This document shows, in pieces, positions 47,056 through 59,663 of a stretch of 64,000 nucleotides of DNA (its first letter is position 1; every line of letters starts with the position of its first letter). A model generated the notes under the pieces. That model ran no database searches. It saw only the letters and a program-made list of their open reading frames with translations, and had not been told where the DNA came from. A program made the translations under genes and the position numbers. Source of the stretch: Aphelenchoides besseyi (lineage: Eukaryota; Nematoda; Chromadorea; Rhabditida; Aphelenchoididae); the NCBI GenBank assembly GCA_024699855.1, contig JAMPIQ010000002.1, positions 9,052,001 to 9,116,000 of the forward strand, written 5' to 3'.

Positions 47056-48872
47056 TCAAACGACACATTTCACACGACATTTGAATGGTGCGGGATGAAT
47101 TGTTCCGCCAATTCTACGCGTTGAATCTGCTTTTTGGGTTCCAGGCAGAATCTGAATGCATGTTTGTAATCTTTGTTACCCGAAGTAACTCACGATAAAA
47201 CGATGAAATATGTTTGCCACAAATAAAAAGCTTTCCATTAACGCTAAGGATTCCCCTACAACAACAAATATGATGGTACAATTATCCGAATTACCTAAAC
47301 ACTTTCTTCTTCCGATTGAAAAGGGGATCCATTCGGCGATTCTCTTGAAATTACCGTCATGATCGAGAAATCTTTCGGGCCTAAAGAGGTGATGTCTGTT
47401 CAACTCGAATTATCCTCGAAATTACCGAAATTTGCGTGGCTCGTGAAAAACCTGTAAATTAAATTTATTTGTTTAATCATAACTCTCACTTCTTCATCGT
47501 AAAGTACAGTCGAAATTTGCGGAAGAATGCATGCACCTTTGGGGATCAGATAGCCGTTAATTTCAACGTCTGCAAGGGTTTTGTGCATAACATTAACAGC
47601 CAGTATATTTGATAGTCGAAGGATTTCGTTGACCACAGCTGTTGTGTACGGTATTGCCCATTTATCTGCAACCGTAATCAAACGTTCCCGCCCAACAGCT
47701 CTGTCCATTTCTATTCGCATTTTTTGCTGAACTTCTGGGTGTTCCATTAAATAGATCAATCCCCAAGTCAGCACTAAGCATCAACATCTACACACGTCTT
47801 GTAATACTGTACTTACCTGTTGAGGTTGTTTCTTGACCGGCCAACCACATATCAAAGATAACATGAGTCAATTGATAGTCACTACAAAATGATTCTAATT
47901 ATTGCAGCAATTTTGAAACTTTTACTTGTAATCCGGATCATCTGCTTCATCTTGTTTGCGCAAATAGGCGTCGACGAAGTCAACAGGTTCATTGTCGTGA
48001 TCGTGTTGTCGATGTTCGATAATTTGATTTTGAAAAAAACTGATCAGCTTTTTGGAGCACATTTGCGTCTTCTTGACATGTTCATTAATAAACGGTACGT
48101 GAAGGAACAACTTCGAATTTGATTGACTTAATCGAAAAATCATCGAGCCGGCCAGTGTAACATATTCGGACATCAGAGTTTTGATGGTTCTGAATTCCAC
48201 GAGTTTCTAAGGAATGTGAAGTTATATGCATCAACGATCTAAACTACCTCGCCAGTAAAACGATAGTTGAAAAGCAATGCGTTGATAACACTCCCAATCC
48301 TTGCTTCAATTAACTCTCGTAGATTGTGCTCCTCTGCGCCATGATCGATCTGCTCGTTAAGATTGTCAATGAAGTGTTGAACTTCGACAAGAATTCGTTC
48401 CTGCATCAAATTTTTGTTTAATCCAAAATCTCGGAGAATTTTCAATGCTAATCGCCGATTCTTTAGCCATAAATCATTTTCGGTGTGCAATATCCCAGCC
48501 ACCGAACCACCTAATTAAAATGTTTTATCATACTTTAATTTGCTTACCCCTCATCAAATCGTTTTTTTCGTCAAAATTGAAACGACCGGAAAAACGTCCA
48601 TTATCGTTCTCGAACAACTCCACGATCTTCTTGTAACCATTTATCATAACAAACGGTTTTTCTCCAATCCAAATTGTGTAGCAATCCCCATAGGTCTTTC
48701 GCCATTTTATCAGCAATTGTTCGACATCACCCCCGTATGCATGTAGTTGAATCACGTTTCCAAGAAACGGTAATGGTTTAGGCCCCGGCAAATGATTACG
48801 GAGTTTGTACACGAGATGATAGTAAATAAAAATGATGAACAGTAATACTAATAAAAGAATAAGTATAGACAT
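47056..48872 (-). CDS. Cytochrome P450 monooxygenase (microsomal, CYP2-like)
   Basis: Nine exons (48872-48548, 48510-48248, 48206-47926, 47881-47817, 47773-47490, 47451-47426, 47395-47295, 47255-47194, 47151-47056) give 500 residues. N-terminal ER anchor (MSILILLLVLLFIIFIYYHL), Pro-rich hinge LPGPKPLPFLGN, WLKNRRLALKILRDFG, I-helix WLAGQETTST, ExxR in NEILRLS, PERFLDHDG, and heme site FSIGRRKCLG with the Cys ligand. It oxidises lipophilic substrates using P450 reductase. The exon pattern and LPGP/RRxALK motifs fit nematode CYP2-like enzymes (cyp-33/34 type). Intron 47396-47425 is only 30 nt, and is needed because the read-through frame has a stop. The gene is complete. Confidence 0.93.
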
Positions 48873-51632
48873 GTTTGTATGGAGTACACTGTTCAGTAGA
48901 AATCAGAAATAGCTTAAATGATTACAGGTTGACCCGCAACTACACAATTTATGTCACGGTCAGTGTAGTTTGTAGTGTTCGTTTGAATCTATCAATCTTA
49001 TCAATTATGTTGCGATTAGCCACCAACATTAGTTGAGATGGACGATTATGATTAACAATTTTTGCTACATTCATTTTGATGCAAAGTCAGATTGTAGGTT
49101 TCAGTATTGGTATTATAACAAAAAGCAAATACATCAGTGTAACAAGATCTCAAATCATCAAACAAAGCTGCTCGAGATAGACCTCGTGTTGTCATTGACC
49201 TTTTAAATCTACAGTAATTCATTCTTTGATGCCAAATTCATAACATGAGAATTTCGAATCAACACCAAATCACACACAAAACGACTTGCTCTGTTTATGG
49301 AGAACTAATTCGTCGTCCAACAGTTAATCTCCAACATCGCTAAATCCCGTACTTTGATCCAAAACCTCAAAACAACTTGACCAAACGTGCAATTTTTCCT
49401 CCAAAACAAACCGGAAATTACCGTCGGTATGTGACGGAAATGAGCAAATGCTCCGATTCGAATCATCTTCCGTTTTGTACTCTTAATTCTGCGGTGTTTG
49501 TCATCAAATCTATGTTTTAAGTGGCACGTAAATGACCAAATTCACGGATATTTGCGAAATTACGGAATGGCACACAATCATCAACAATTCACGTCATGCC
49601 GATTATTATGATATCAAACTAACACAGATTGACAAAGCAGTCTGATCACAAAGCCGTTTAGATGACCGACATTTTCATTTTAACTAATTCGATTGTACTT
49701 AGAGAAAACAGCTGATACGCGGAAGTCTTACATCGAATGGCCGTTTAATTCGATTTGTCTCTTGTTCTTCTCATGAACATAAACCTGATTCCACGAAGTA
49801 AACGGAACGGCCAAAAGATATTGAGTTCACGTGCTCATTAGATTATTCTCGACTATTCTTTTCGAGTCGATCAGTTCGATTATCGTTCACTTTATTGTGA
49901 GACCATACGTTTTTCGACGTACCTACGACTAAGCAATAGACATGTGTTGCCGTTGTACTTAACAAGGTTAAGGTTGCTATCGGTAACATGTCTTATCAAA
50001 TTAGGTGCGGTAGAGTCGACATTTTGCCAGCACTTTACACTTGTATTTCATACAGTAGATGTAAGCTGTTTCGATTTGGCGTTTACTATTAACAATTAAT
50101 AATAGATTGTTTCAAATCAGTTTTTAATCTGCCTATTTTATTGCTTCATTAGTCATTCGAATAAGAGCTTGGGACTTAATCTCGATTAACGGTTGTTTAT
50201 GTTCACTAAGCACCAGTTTTTAGTTGTTAGTTAAACCCACATTGTTGAAATATTTTAATGTTGTTCTGCGTAGTATTCAACATCGAAGATTAGTTTTGAA
50301 TGTTAGAATCCTTTTTAGCTATCGCAAGAAGCCTTAACTTTGTTGTTTTGACTGCGTCTATGTAGATAATACGCTTATTCATGCGTGTTGATGAAAACTG
50401 AAACACCGAAAACACGCCGCCTGTAATCCATTAAGATAAATGCGCTCACTTTTCTTATAAACATCTAAATTGTTTTTTGAGAAGCGCCAGAATCTAAAAC
50501 ACGCAAAAGATTGTACTGTGAAGCTTAGTTTTCTCTACGTCGTCATCCCAACAACTAAGTACTTACGTCAACAATAAAGTGAGAAAATCAAGTTATAATG
50601 GAAACTGTTCGAGTTGTGGGCACTAAACAGATCAAAAGCGTCTTTAATGCAATTCCGATTTGTCATGTCGTGGGTTTATTAAATCAACACAAGTATTCTA
50701 ACGGTCAATGCGATTAAGAATCGAATGGGTGTTGAGAAAGAAACAAACTTTTCAATTTGTCTCAATCATTTTGAGATTAAATCGTAGTCTAAATGCGGCT
50801 ATCGACGTCACTCCATTGTTACTTGTCCGTTTTACCTTTTCAGCCCATCTGTCGACTCTTGTTGAACAACGTCACTACAATGACTATTTTGGACACTTCC
50901 GTGGTTGTTGAACAATTCAGCGCGTCCCCATCAACGTTCAACTAGTGGGCGGGCCTTTGATGTGCGGAAGAAGTTGGCGAACTTCGGGCGAAATTTAAAC
51001 CTCCTTTTTCAATTAAGTCAAACAGACCTATTACGAGAGCTTTCATTTGGGTGATTCGTGCCGCAGCATTTGTTTGTCACCCATCACTGTTATTCAATTT
51101 CGTACGCATCATGTCAACACAAGTTGTTGACCACTTAGCAACTACAAACATAACACACTCACTTTGGTAACATCCATCAAAACTCTAGACCTTCTTTTAC
51201 GTCAATTGTTTGTTAAGTCCGTAATTGTGAACTTCCCGTATGTTTGTATCAAAGTTTATAGTCCGTTTCTATTTGCACTTTGACGCTAACGAAATCGGAG
51301 ATTGTATTGAATTAACCGTTGCGTCGTAGAAAACAGGAACCTCGATTACGAGTCGTTTTTTTATATAAATGTACTTTTATTAGCAAAAACCTACAAGTAT
51401 TTTTCTTCTACAAAACCTGCAAATTTTGGTCAAAGTGCAATCTGTTTCTGCACTGTTAATATCTCTTTTCATATTTGATCTTTCGATCAATGTAAAGGTC
51501 GTAAATTACGTCGTGCGAGAAAAGACAGTAGAGACAGCCCATTTAAATGTTTTGTCGTTTGCAGGCACCTTTTGTGTTCGCATAAGATCAGGGCATGATT
51601 AAGAAGTTGAACAGAATCTGAACAAAGTGACT
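48873..51632. other. 2.8-kb gene-poor region
   Basis: The largest stretch besides 19.8-22.9 kb with no supported gene. A few ATG-started frames under 70 codons (for example near 50598 and 50708) have no domain or splice context. No repeat or RNA gene was recognised. Confidence 0.4.
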
Positions 51633-52339
51633 ATGGAATTTAACTCAAGTCGAAACTATCACAAACGCTCGGATAGCCCAGTTACCGTATCGAAGGTAAG
51701 AAAACATGTGAAAATCGTAATCTTTGATTCTTGGCAGTTCATTCGCTAAGTGAAGTTCTAACTAAAGTGAACCACCTTTCAGAAATCCCCGTACTATTCC
51801 AAAAACAAGCCAAACTTCACTTTCCGATCCGATTCATTCCGCTCAAACCGATTTTCGCTTCGTCGTACGTGCATCATGCTCAGTGGTTGGCCGCTTATTG
51901 CGTTGCTTATTTTCTTGCCATCAACTCAAGCGGTGACATTGTATTTTGGCGGTAAGTGTACTGTTCATGTAAACCCCTAAAAGCTTTTGAAAACGCTAAA
52001 CTATACGTCCAAACACAAACTTCTCATCTCTAACATTCTTTAATCATTAGTTTTGTTTTAGCCAACGATAATCCGATGTCAAGCGCCGAATTCAAAAACA
52101 TTGCAACACAACCGGTCAATGAACTGAATATGGACGACATGAGAAGTATCTACACGTTCTGTAATCTCATGCCATTGTTAATCGAAACAGGACGAATGCG
52201 CAACAATCAAGAGGCAAAGAAGGTCTGCAACAAACTGATGGACATCCTTGAGCCATTGTTCGGCCATGAAAAGATCCCGCTAATTAAACGTCAAATTTCT
52301 CGTTCTTTTCGAAGTGTTCGCACCGGACGGTACAGATAA
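51633..52339 (+). CDS. Uncharacterised signal-anchor/secreted protein
   Basis: Exons 51633-51695, 51783-51951 and 52062-52339 encode 169 residues. A basic Ser/Arg N-tail (KSPYYSKNKPNFTFRSDSFR) is followed by a hydrophobic segment MLSGWPLIALLIFLPSTQA, which could act as a type II anchor or, from its own Met, as a signal peptide. The rest is helical with two Cys (SIYTFCNLMPLLIETG, EAKKVCNKLMDILEPLFG) and a basic end SFRSVRTGRYR. I do not recognise it; a secreted peptide hormone-like protein is possible. AATAAA lies near 52391. Confidence 0.55.
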
Positions 52340-53264
52340 CCTGGACGATTTCAATTCTCAAGCGGCACATTGTTTTTATAAAGTTCTCGAATAAACTGCT
52401 GCGATGTTGAAGATCTTAGGGTCAATTCTTGAGCTAATTTCTAAATTTTAATGGGCTTCCTAGGCAAACAAACGAAATGACATGTTTAAAGTCTGATAAG
52501 ATTAGAAGCAATATGTTTGGACAGAAGGCAGACAACGAACTCAACAACATGAAATGTAATTGTAATTACGAAGATTTACATCAAATCGTTTTTCGAAGTT
52601 GGTTGTCCGCTCGTAAGTTTATCAGTGTAATTGCGGACCATTTTCCTCGCGTTTCGTTCGCAATTATCTCGTTACAACACTCGTGCTTCTTCTCCCGAAT
52701 GTCGAGTGGCAGTGTGAGGAGGAAAAGATGATCAAGTGCGAGGACGATTCACGCGGGATCGCGCGATGTTCAGTGAATTTGATCGATCGCTTCGATGAGA
52801 AAGATTCGCTTTTCATTCACTTGAACTATTTTCAATAGCTCTCTACTACGTTTTATGGTTGTCGAGTTGTGATCTCATTCAGTTTATGAGCTCACTTGTT
52901 CTTTACAGTCATTTCCTTTATTTGTACCACAGAATGCCACAGAAATGTTCTCCACAAGATCGGTTGTTTTTCTCAAGAACGACGGTCGATTTTTGTTTGC
53001 TCGTACGGCCAAGAAGTTAGAACGAGAGTTTGTTGGGTCGTACACTCGGTTGCTAAGAACAAAATTTCTACTTAACTTTCTTTCGTCAATTGCAATCGAG
53101 TCATTCACACTAGGAATTTAACTTTCTTTTGCAATTTCAAGACGATTGTCGCCTATGGGTCGTTACTATTAGCTGTTACAGCGCTGCTGGTAAGTCGCAA
53201 ATTGTTACACGATTAGAACTTAACGAGGTTTTCAGTCTTCAACGCCAATTGCTTTTAACATTCG
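52340..53264. other. Intergenic with probable 5'-UTR exon of the CDF gene
   Basis: A donor GTAAGT at about 53191 and an acceptor TTTTCAG ending near 53235 bracket a small intron just before the CDF ATG, which fits a spliced 5' UTR. An 84-codon frame at 52477 has no support. Confidence 0.4.
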
Positions 53265-54875
53265 ATGGCTGAAGAACAATCTAAACCTGGCCCTCCTCGT
53301 GCAGAGTCGGACGATTCGACAATCGAATCCAATCCGCTCAATCCACCAGCCAACGAGGAACCGCCAAACGACGAAGATCAAAACAACTTTCGGCGTGGCA
53401 TAAAACTGCCGTTTGGAAAACGCTATCAAGTTCAGAAGTTTTACAAAGATCAATCGAGATTGCTGGAAAACTACGAAAATGATAGTCGACAAGTACAAGC
53501 GAGTTTTTCCTTTCACCATTTTTGCTATTCGATTGTTCCTTTAAGGATGACAAAAATCGCCGATCATTGCGAATGCCGTCGAATCAAGACGGTACGGAAA
53601 CACAATTTCTGGTGGAGTCTGTTGAGGGAAATGGAAGCGAAGAAGTAACGGAACATATTACTGGTATCATCAAAGTTCATCCCGAAGTTCCACGAATAAA
53701 CTTACGAGAAAGGTTTGATTGAATGCTAAATACGACTATTGAATTCGCCATTTAGCGATGATTGTTATGATGGCAGAGCCTTGGCCGAAGATTCAGCTGA
53801 ACGACAAAAACGCAATGCTCGTGCTCATTGTTTAGCTAAGATTACATTGCTCATCAACATTTCGTTGACGATTGCAAAAGCATTTGCTTCATATTTGTCT
53901 GGTTCTTTGTCAATCATCTCTTCGCTCGTAGATTCGCTTGTTGATATCACATCTGGAGTTGTGATTTGGGCGACTTCACGTGCAATTCGCAAACACGATC
54001 CCTACCATTATCCGGCCGGTAGAACAAGACTGGAGCCTGTTGCTTTGGTATCCAGCTTGCGTTTTTATAATAATTACTCAACATTTGCAGATTATTGTCA
54101 GTGTCATTATGGCCGTTGCATCTGTGCAAATGATTGTGCAATCTCTCGAATCAATCATCAACTTCAATATCGATCCTCATGTTAATCTGCCGACCTTAAT
54201 CATTATGATTTCAACTATTCTTTTGAAAGGCATTTTGTTTATTGTGTGTCGACGGTAAGCTGAAAAGTGTGATGATATCAAAAAATAAAGGTTTTAGGTA
54301 TTGTGATAATCCGTCTGTTCAAATTTTGGCCCAAGATCACTTGAATGATTGTCTTTCTAATTCGGTGGCATTGATTTGCGCATTCTGTGCTCAACGCTTT
54401 TGGGTTTATTTGGATCCATTAGGAGCTATTGTTGTAGCTTGTTATATCGCAATCACGTGGTATCTAACAGGCAAAGAGCAACTTGTTCGATTGAGTGGTA
54501 AATCAGCTGAACCCGAATTTATCAACCGGATCATCAAAGTCAGTTACAAGGTTGGATTTATGATACGAAACGGGAATTTTAGTTGTGTCTCGATCATGAT
54601 CCTCTTATTTTGTACATTGATACAGTTTATGTCTATCATTTTGGTGAGTATTTTTACAGCGATTAGTTCTGACCAATTGGTGTTCAGGTACCCGCTTTTT
54701 GGTTGAAATTCACGTTGTGATGAATCAAGAATTGACACTGAAAGTCACTCACGACGTCAGCGAATCTCTACAAAACAGTATTGAGAGTTTACCGGATGTG
54801 GAAAGAGCTTTTGTTCATGTCGATTACGAGTTCGAACACAAGCCGGGAGATGAGCACGCGTATCCGAACTTTTAA
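53265..54875 (+). CDS. Cation diffusion facilitator (Zn/Mn transporter)
   Basis: Seven exons (53265-53492, 53546-53712, 53756-54047, 54091-54254, 54298-54538, 54583-54643, 54688-54875) give 446 residues. A long acidic N-tail with KLPFGKRYQVQKFYKDQSRL precedes six membrane segments. Motifs: SLSIISSLVDSLVDITSGVV (DxxxD metal site of TM2), HDPYHYPAGRTRLEP, LAQDHLNDCLSNSVAL (HxxxD of TM5), and the cytoplasmic ferredoxin-like end LDHDPLILYIDTVYVYHFGT then DVERAFVHVDYEFEH. DxxxD in TM2 rather than HxxxD points to the Mn/Fe-type or plant-MTP8-like CDF group. It exports divalent metal from cytosol by proton exchange. Intron 53493-53545 ends in AAG. Confidence 0.92.
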
Positions 54876-55161
54876 GTTTTTTATCTTTAAAACTGAATCT
54901 CATACTTTCTGTGACCCTCTTAATGTTAATGACGGTTAATTTCTGTTTATTCGGTTAGAATTTTAATAGTCGTGTTGATTTGTGTATTTTCTAAATTGAT
55001 TCACTACATTCAAGTTCGTATGATAAAGTCTTAATGCTGTAGTATTGAACAATCAAATTTATATAAACAAAAACCATCTAATAGAACATTACAAAGAGAC
55101 ATATAACTCAGGTGCAAGTGTGATAGTAAATTTAACCGCACCTAAACACAATTCTTATGCT

Positions 55162-56609
55162 TTAAGTCATGTAGTATTTTTCCAATTGGTCCATGAACCA
55201 CGGTTGACGACTCGAACGCTCTGTGAGAATCTCGACTCCATCATCGGTAACCAACAACGTATGCTCGAATTGGGCTGAGTGCCTTCCGTCACGCTTAATT
55301 GGTCAGATTAATACAAAGAGAAGGGTTTTAGGATCTTACCGTTACAGCAGTCCAGTCATCAGGCCACATCTCATCGTGCCAACTACCGAGGTTTATCTAA
55401 AAATAAATGTTCAAAATATTTAAAGGTTGGAAACTAACCATTGGCTCAATCGTGAATGTGTGACCGGATTTCATTATTCCAGCAGTTTTGTTTTTTGAAT
55501 AATGGCACACATTCGGAATTGTATGAAATAGTCTGTTGATGCCTAAACAACTATAGATATAGGAAAGTGATTGAATACAAATACCGTGTCCACAGAAACG
55601 GCGAACAACTCCGAGATTGTGAGCATTCGCAATTTTCTGAATGACGTTACCAATTTCACGATACTTGACACCCGGTCGAACTGAAAACGTTGATTGAAAA
55701 CCGGTCTTTCTAACAAAGAATTACTCACCAATTTGAATTGCTTTTTGCAAACATTCGTATGTAACTTCAACTAACTTACGATCTTCTTCGCTCACTTTAT
55801 CGCCAACAAAAAACGTTTCATTAAGATCGCCGTGAAAACCGCGATGATAGACGGTGACATCAACTAAACAGGTTGCAACTGATAGCAATAACAACAAACT
55901 TACTGTTGCACAAATCGCCATTCTCCAGTGGACGCAAATCAGGAATCCCATGACAAATGACTTCGTTCACTGAGGTACAACAAGACTTTGGAAACTTGTA
56001 ATAACCCAAAGGTGAAGGGTAACATTCTCGTTCGATACACGCCTCGTGAACAACGCGATCCAACTCATCGGTTGTCACTCCGACGGCAACAGCGGCTGCT
56101 CCTTCGTCCAAAACTTCACGTCCTAATTTGCATGCAAGTCGCATTCCTTCCTGATCCTCTTCGCTGTTTACCTTCAATTATTTTCCAGTTTTAACTGCAG
56201 CTTCAGACGATAAGCTCACCACAATTTGACCGGCAAGCTTCGAATTTCGTTCCTCAAGCGAAACGCCTTCTGGATGGTGGACGTAATCAGGACGTGGTAT
56301 TCTTTCTGGAACTGTACGTTTTGGAGTTTGGCGAAAAGGACGAAGCATTCCACTGAATTGATAGCTGGGCCACGGATTGAAGACATCGCTGGTCTTCGAT
56401 TGATGCAAAGATTTATGATTTTCCCAACTCGATTTAAAACAATCCTAAACTCAAACGTGGAACAAAAAAGCATAATTGCAAACCTGAGAGCAGAAATAGG
56501 CATCGGGCAACGAGAGTTTAATGCAGACCGGACAACGCATTTTTGCGCCATTCGAACAGCCCTCGTTCATACATTTGTTGTTTGTTGTTTTGTCTTCTGA
56601 CGCGGGCAT
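55162..56609 (-). CDS. map-1: Methionine aminopeptidase 1
   Basis: Eight exons (56609-56484, 56444-56220, 56171-55904, 55863-55729, 55680-55585, 55542-55439, 55396-55340, 55293-55162) give 380 residues (human METAP1 386). An N-terminal C6H2 zinc finger ([36 protein letters not shown]) precedes the pita-bread domain. Catalytic His in [11 protein letters not shown]; metal ligands in [19 protein letters not shown] (two Asp), CGHGINRLFH, FTIEPM and SAQFEHTLL. It removes the initiator Met co-translationally on the ribosome, using two metal ions. Two introns end in AAG (before 56171 and before 55293). Confidence 0.95.
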
Positions 56610-57287
56610 TTTATCCCAATGAACAGTCAGAAAATAGATTTCAACAACAAGAAAATGTCTGCCAAACGGCTGTTTTCATCGATTAAGGGTCGAATGGTTG
56701 GGTATTCTTCATTGATTCGAAAACAAAGTAACAGAATGCTTAAACATCTGAGTTCATTGTTCCATTGCATTGCAGTTGATAAGAAGGGTGTTTTGTTGAA
56801 TTCTTACAAAATGTTTCACATTCCAAAAGCACACATCTTAGGCTTTTAAAGTTGAGATTTATAAACGAGAATCGAACAGACTGAAGTTTCGTAATTGGAT
56901 CTCGATAGTTTACATGCAATGCAGAAGAAGGACGAAACTATCTTCAGCATTACAGTTATATTGGCTTGCAAAACCAACGATTAGAATGAACTCTATAACA
57001 CTGAAGAACTTTGTTTGATCGGTTTTGTATTTTAATGAGGACTGAAGGAGCGAACTAATGACCACGATTTACACAATCAGTTTGTTTTACAAGTTTCAAT
57101 TTTCATCAAGTCCTTCCTTAACACATTTTTCTGTTTTTACGATGTTTTTGTGGGTAACGAAAAACGGTATTAATCGAAGTAGGTAAAATACCAAATCTCA
57201 CGGATTATCGCTTCCAAAAAATGCGCGCGTGTGGTTCGATGCTGATCATAATATAACAATTGCACTCGTACCATTTTTTATTTCAAA
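56610..57287. other. Intergenic, divergent promoters
   Basis: Upstream regions of MetAP1 (minus) and the CHK-like kinase (plus). A 76-codon ATG frame at 56619-56849 starts 10 bases from the MetAP1 ATG and shows no motif; it is probably chance. Confidence 0.4.
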
Positions 57288-58892
57288 ATGACCACATCAG
57301 TGAGCTGCTTTACTTTCTGTGCGGCTTTGCAATATCCATGCTATTGGACTCCCAGTCCTTGAGGCCATCAACTATTTCTCTAATTAACTTGGATGATTTG
57401 TATTTTGATTGACATTACTTTTCAGATTGATCACTCCATGAATCTTGGTTGTGCAGTACGTGGTGTCAATCTCAATCTTTATATAGAGCCCACAAACGTT
57501 CAGTTCTTGTGGATAATCGAGCAGTTGGATGGAAAAGAAAAACGATGGGATAAGTTGCGAAAAAACCACAAAATAAGCAGAGTATGTGTTGACAGTGCGT
57601 TCGAATAGCAATCCTAAAATCAAATTTCAGATCGAATACAAGCAAGTTTACGGTTGTGGTTATCTCACTCATGTGTTCAAAATTATTGTGCATTTCACTG
57701 GTGGTCATCGCTTCACGGCCTTCTTGAAGGTGCCGACAATTGAGCGACTTCGCAATGAAGGAAAATGTAGTAAATTGGTGGGATCGTGAATTGACGACAA
57801 TTCACTTGTTAGTTTAAGGCCGATCAGATGTCCAAAGCACTAGTTCTGTACCACAATCAAGAAATTCGCTTTTATCAAATAATCAGTAGCCGCTATCATG
57901 GCTTTGTTTTGCCGAAAATCTACGGTTACGAGCACAGTGATTTGGACACTGGAATGCACGGACGGCTGCTGCTGGAAGATGTAAGTGAACGGGGAATGGC
58001 AAACACAATGCACGGCCTGACTATTGCTCAAGTAAGCAGAAGATGATCGATCAAAATCCTCTTTTTGAAGTGTTGTGCTGTGGTTGAAGGAATCGCGAAA
58101 TTTCACGCATTCAGCAGATATACCTCCGATTCTGAGTGGATAATGAATTCGCTGAGTGAAAGTCACTTATTGGACTTAGAAGACGATCAAATTCAACTCT
58201 CAACACGTTTGTCCGTTCTACACGAAGACTATTTTGTACGCAACTCGAGTGCCCTCCGCAATTTGTTTCAAACGGCGCATCGACAACCGGAAAATCCGCA
58301 TTTGCAATTCGGTACTATTTCAGTCTTGTGTTTGTTTTACGGCTTAGAACACCGGTTATTCATAATCCCAACGTGCTTAAATCAGAACTGAGATGTGAAT
58401 TTCAGGTATAAAACCGGTATTAACACACAACGACTTGACCGCTTCGAACATTTTCTTCCATACGAATGCCAAAGGTCGCGCAGGAAGTCAAATTTTTACA
58501 ATACTCGATTATCAAACATGCACGATATCAACGGGAGCAAACGATTTAGCTCGATTCATCCTCTCATCTACTTCGGCTCAGGTCCAACAAATGTGCACGA
58601 ATCGTTTTCTTAAAATCTACTATCAAGTCTTTCGAAGTGAACTTGAAAAACGTGGACAAAAAATTGACTACTGTTACAAAAAAGTATGTGGTTGTTATTC
58701 TTTCTAATAGTTGTTTAGCTGGAGGAAATGTTCTACAATGCGTATAGTTACGAGTGTTATTACCAATTATCTCGACTTTGCAATGAAGCGATCAAAACTC
58801 GAGATGTTTATCTAAGGCAAAAAACGATTCACCGGATGATTGCGTGTTTCGAGCCGATTCGAGAAAAATACGAAAACATGAGTCTATCGTAA
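57288..58892 (+). CDS. CHK kinase-like protein (DUF1679 type)
   Basis: Exons 57288-57299, 57426-57581, 57631-57777, 57813-58031, 58071-58311, 58406-58683 and 58719-58892 give about 408 residues, typical for this family. Motifs: VYGCGYLTHVFKIIVHF, HNQEIRFYQIISSRYHGFVLPKIYG, LLLEDVSERG, VEGIAKFHAFS, the catalytic loop PVLTHNDLTASNIFF (usual HGDLWxxN, here HND) and FTILDYQTCTISTGANDLAR. These choline-kinase-fold enzymes phosphorylate small alcohols; insect relatives phosphorylate ecdysteroids, and nematode members are thought to act in detoxification. The four-codon first exon is tentative; 57438 is an alternative ATG. The acceptor before 58071 is AAG. The last codons and 3' UTR lie in arm A of the inverted repeat. 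Confidence 0.8.
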
Positions 58893-59077
58893 TAGCTCTC
58901 ACATGCTTCTGAGCGCTATCAATCCGCAAACTTCTTTTATTCATCAAGCCAATACACCTCCAATAAATTAAATGCGTGATTTCGTAAGAAGAATCAATTA
59001 ATTAAATGAGAAATGTTGGTGCGAAACCTGAGAACTTTTGAGTCCCAATATGGCTAATTCCGCAATTTCTTTGTCAA
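58886..59077 (+). repeat. Inverted repeat arm A (192 bp)
   Basis: These 192 bases match the reverse complement of 59664-59855 with no difference that I can find by base-by-base reading. The arm covers the stop codon and 3' UTR of the CHK-like kinase and, on the other strand, the tail of the fragment in the spacer. Confidence 0.9.
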
Positions 59078-59092
59078 TTTCAACGCCCACTT

Positions 59093-59331
59093 CTAGATAG
59101 TTTCTGGCAATAGAATTGCGGCTAGAACTGTGGTTAAGAACGACACACAAGCCGCGTACGGAGCATTGTGCCAGTACTTCTGAATTAAATCCATAAAAGT
59201 ACATTCAATTGAATTTGTATCCGAATATAAATGAGCTGAGGACCAACGATTGGTCCAAATTGTGCGGCAATAGAAAACATTCCCAAAGCAATCGACTGAA
59301 TAACTGTTGGAAACAACTCGGTACAGTACAA
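59093..59331 (-). pseudogene. C-terminal fragment of an MFS organic cation/solute transporter gene
   Basis: On the minus strand LYCTELFPTVIQSIALGMFS then IAAQFGPIVGP matches the TM11 region of OCT-type MFS transporters (YTxELFPTVxRxxxLG), and KYWHNAPYAACVSFLTTVLA with ILLPETI matches the final helix and its LPET end. Upstream exons are not present in the 586-bp spacer, so the gene is truncated here. Joining the two parts needs either an intron of only 23 nt (GTACTT...TTCAG) or another unresolved splice. It lies between the inverted repeat arms and is probably a relic of the rearrangement. Confidence 0.6.
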
Positions 59332-59663
59332 CTTGTAGACAATCCACACCATTTCGGCAGTTCAGTTGAAGCACATTCTAACGTTTTGTCAAACGCTCGA
59401 CAAATAGTGAACTTATCAAAAGCGTTGTTAACTAATCCATTGGTTAGATCGTCTTCACAGTCTCGGATTTTTGGTAGTTTCGAGATTCATCGCCGGCTGA
59501 AAACTCCGTACAAATATCAGCAAGTTTACGCTCATTACTTTCTACGGTATGTGGCTTGTTTGCTTACCAATTTAATTTCTGATTTTAGAGAAACAATGAT
59601 GGCGAACATCTTACCGGATATCAGTTCCCTAATGTTTGTTTATAGTAGTAATCGGGTTGCAGG

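Noticed and set aside
56619..56849. 76-codon ATG frame next to MetAP1
   Set aside because: Starts 10 bases from the divergent MetAP1 ATG, leaving no room for promoters, and has no recognisable feature.
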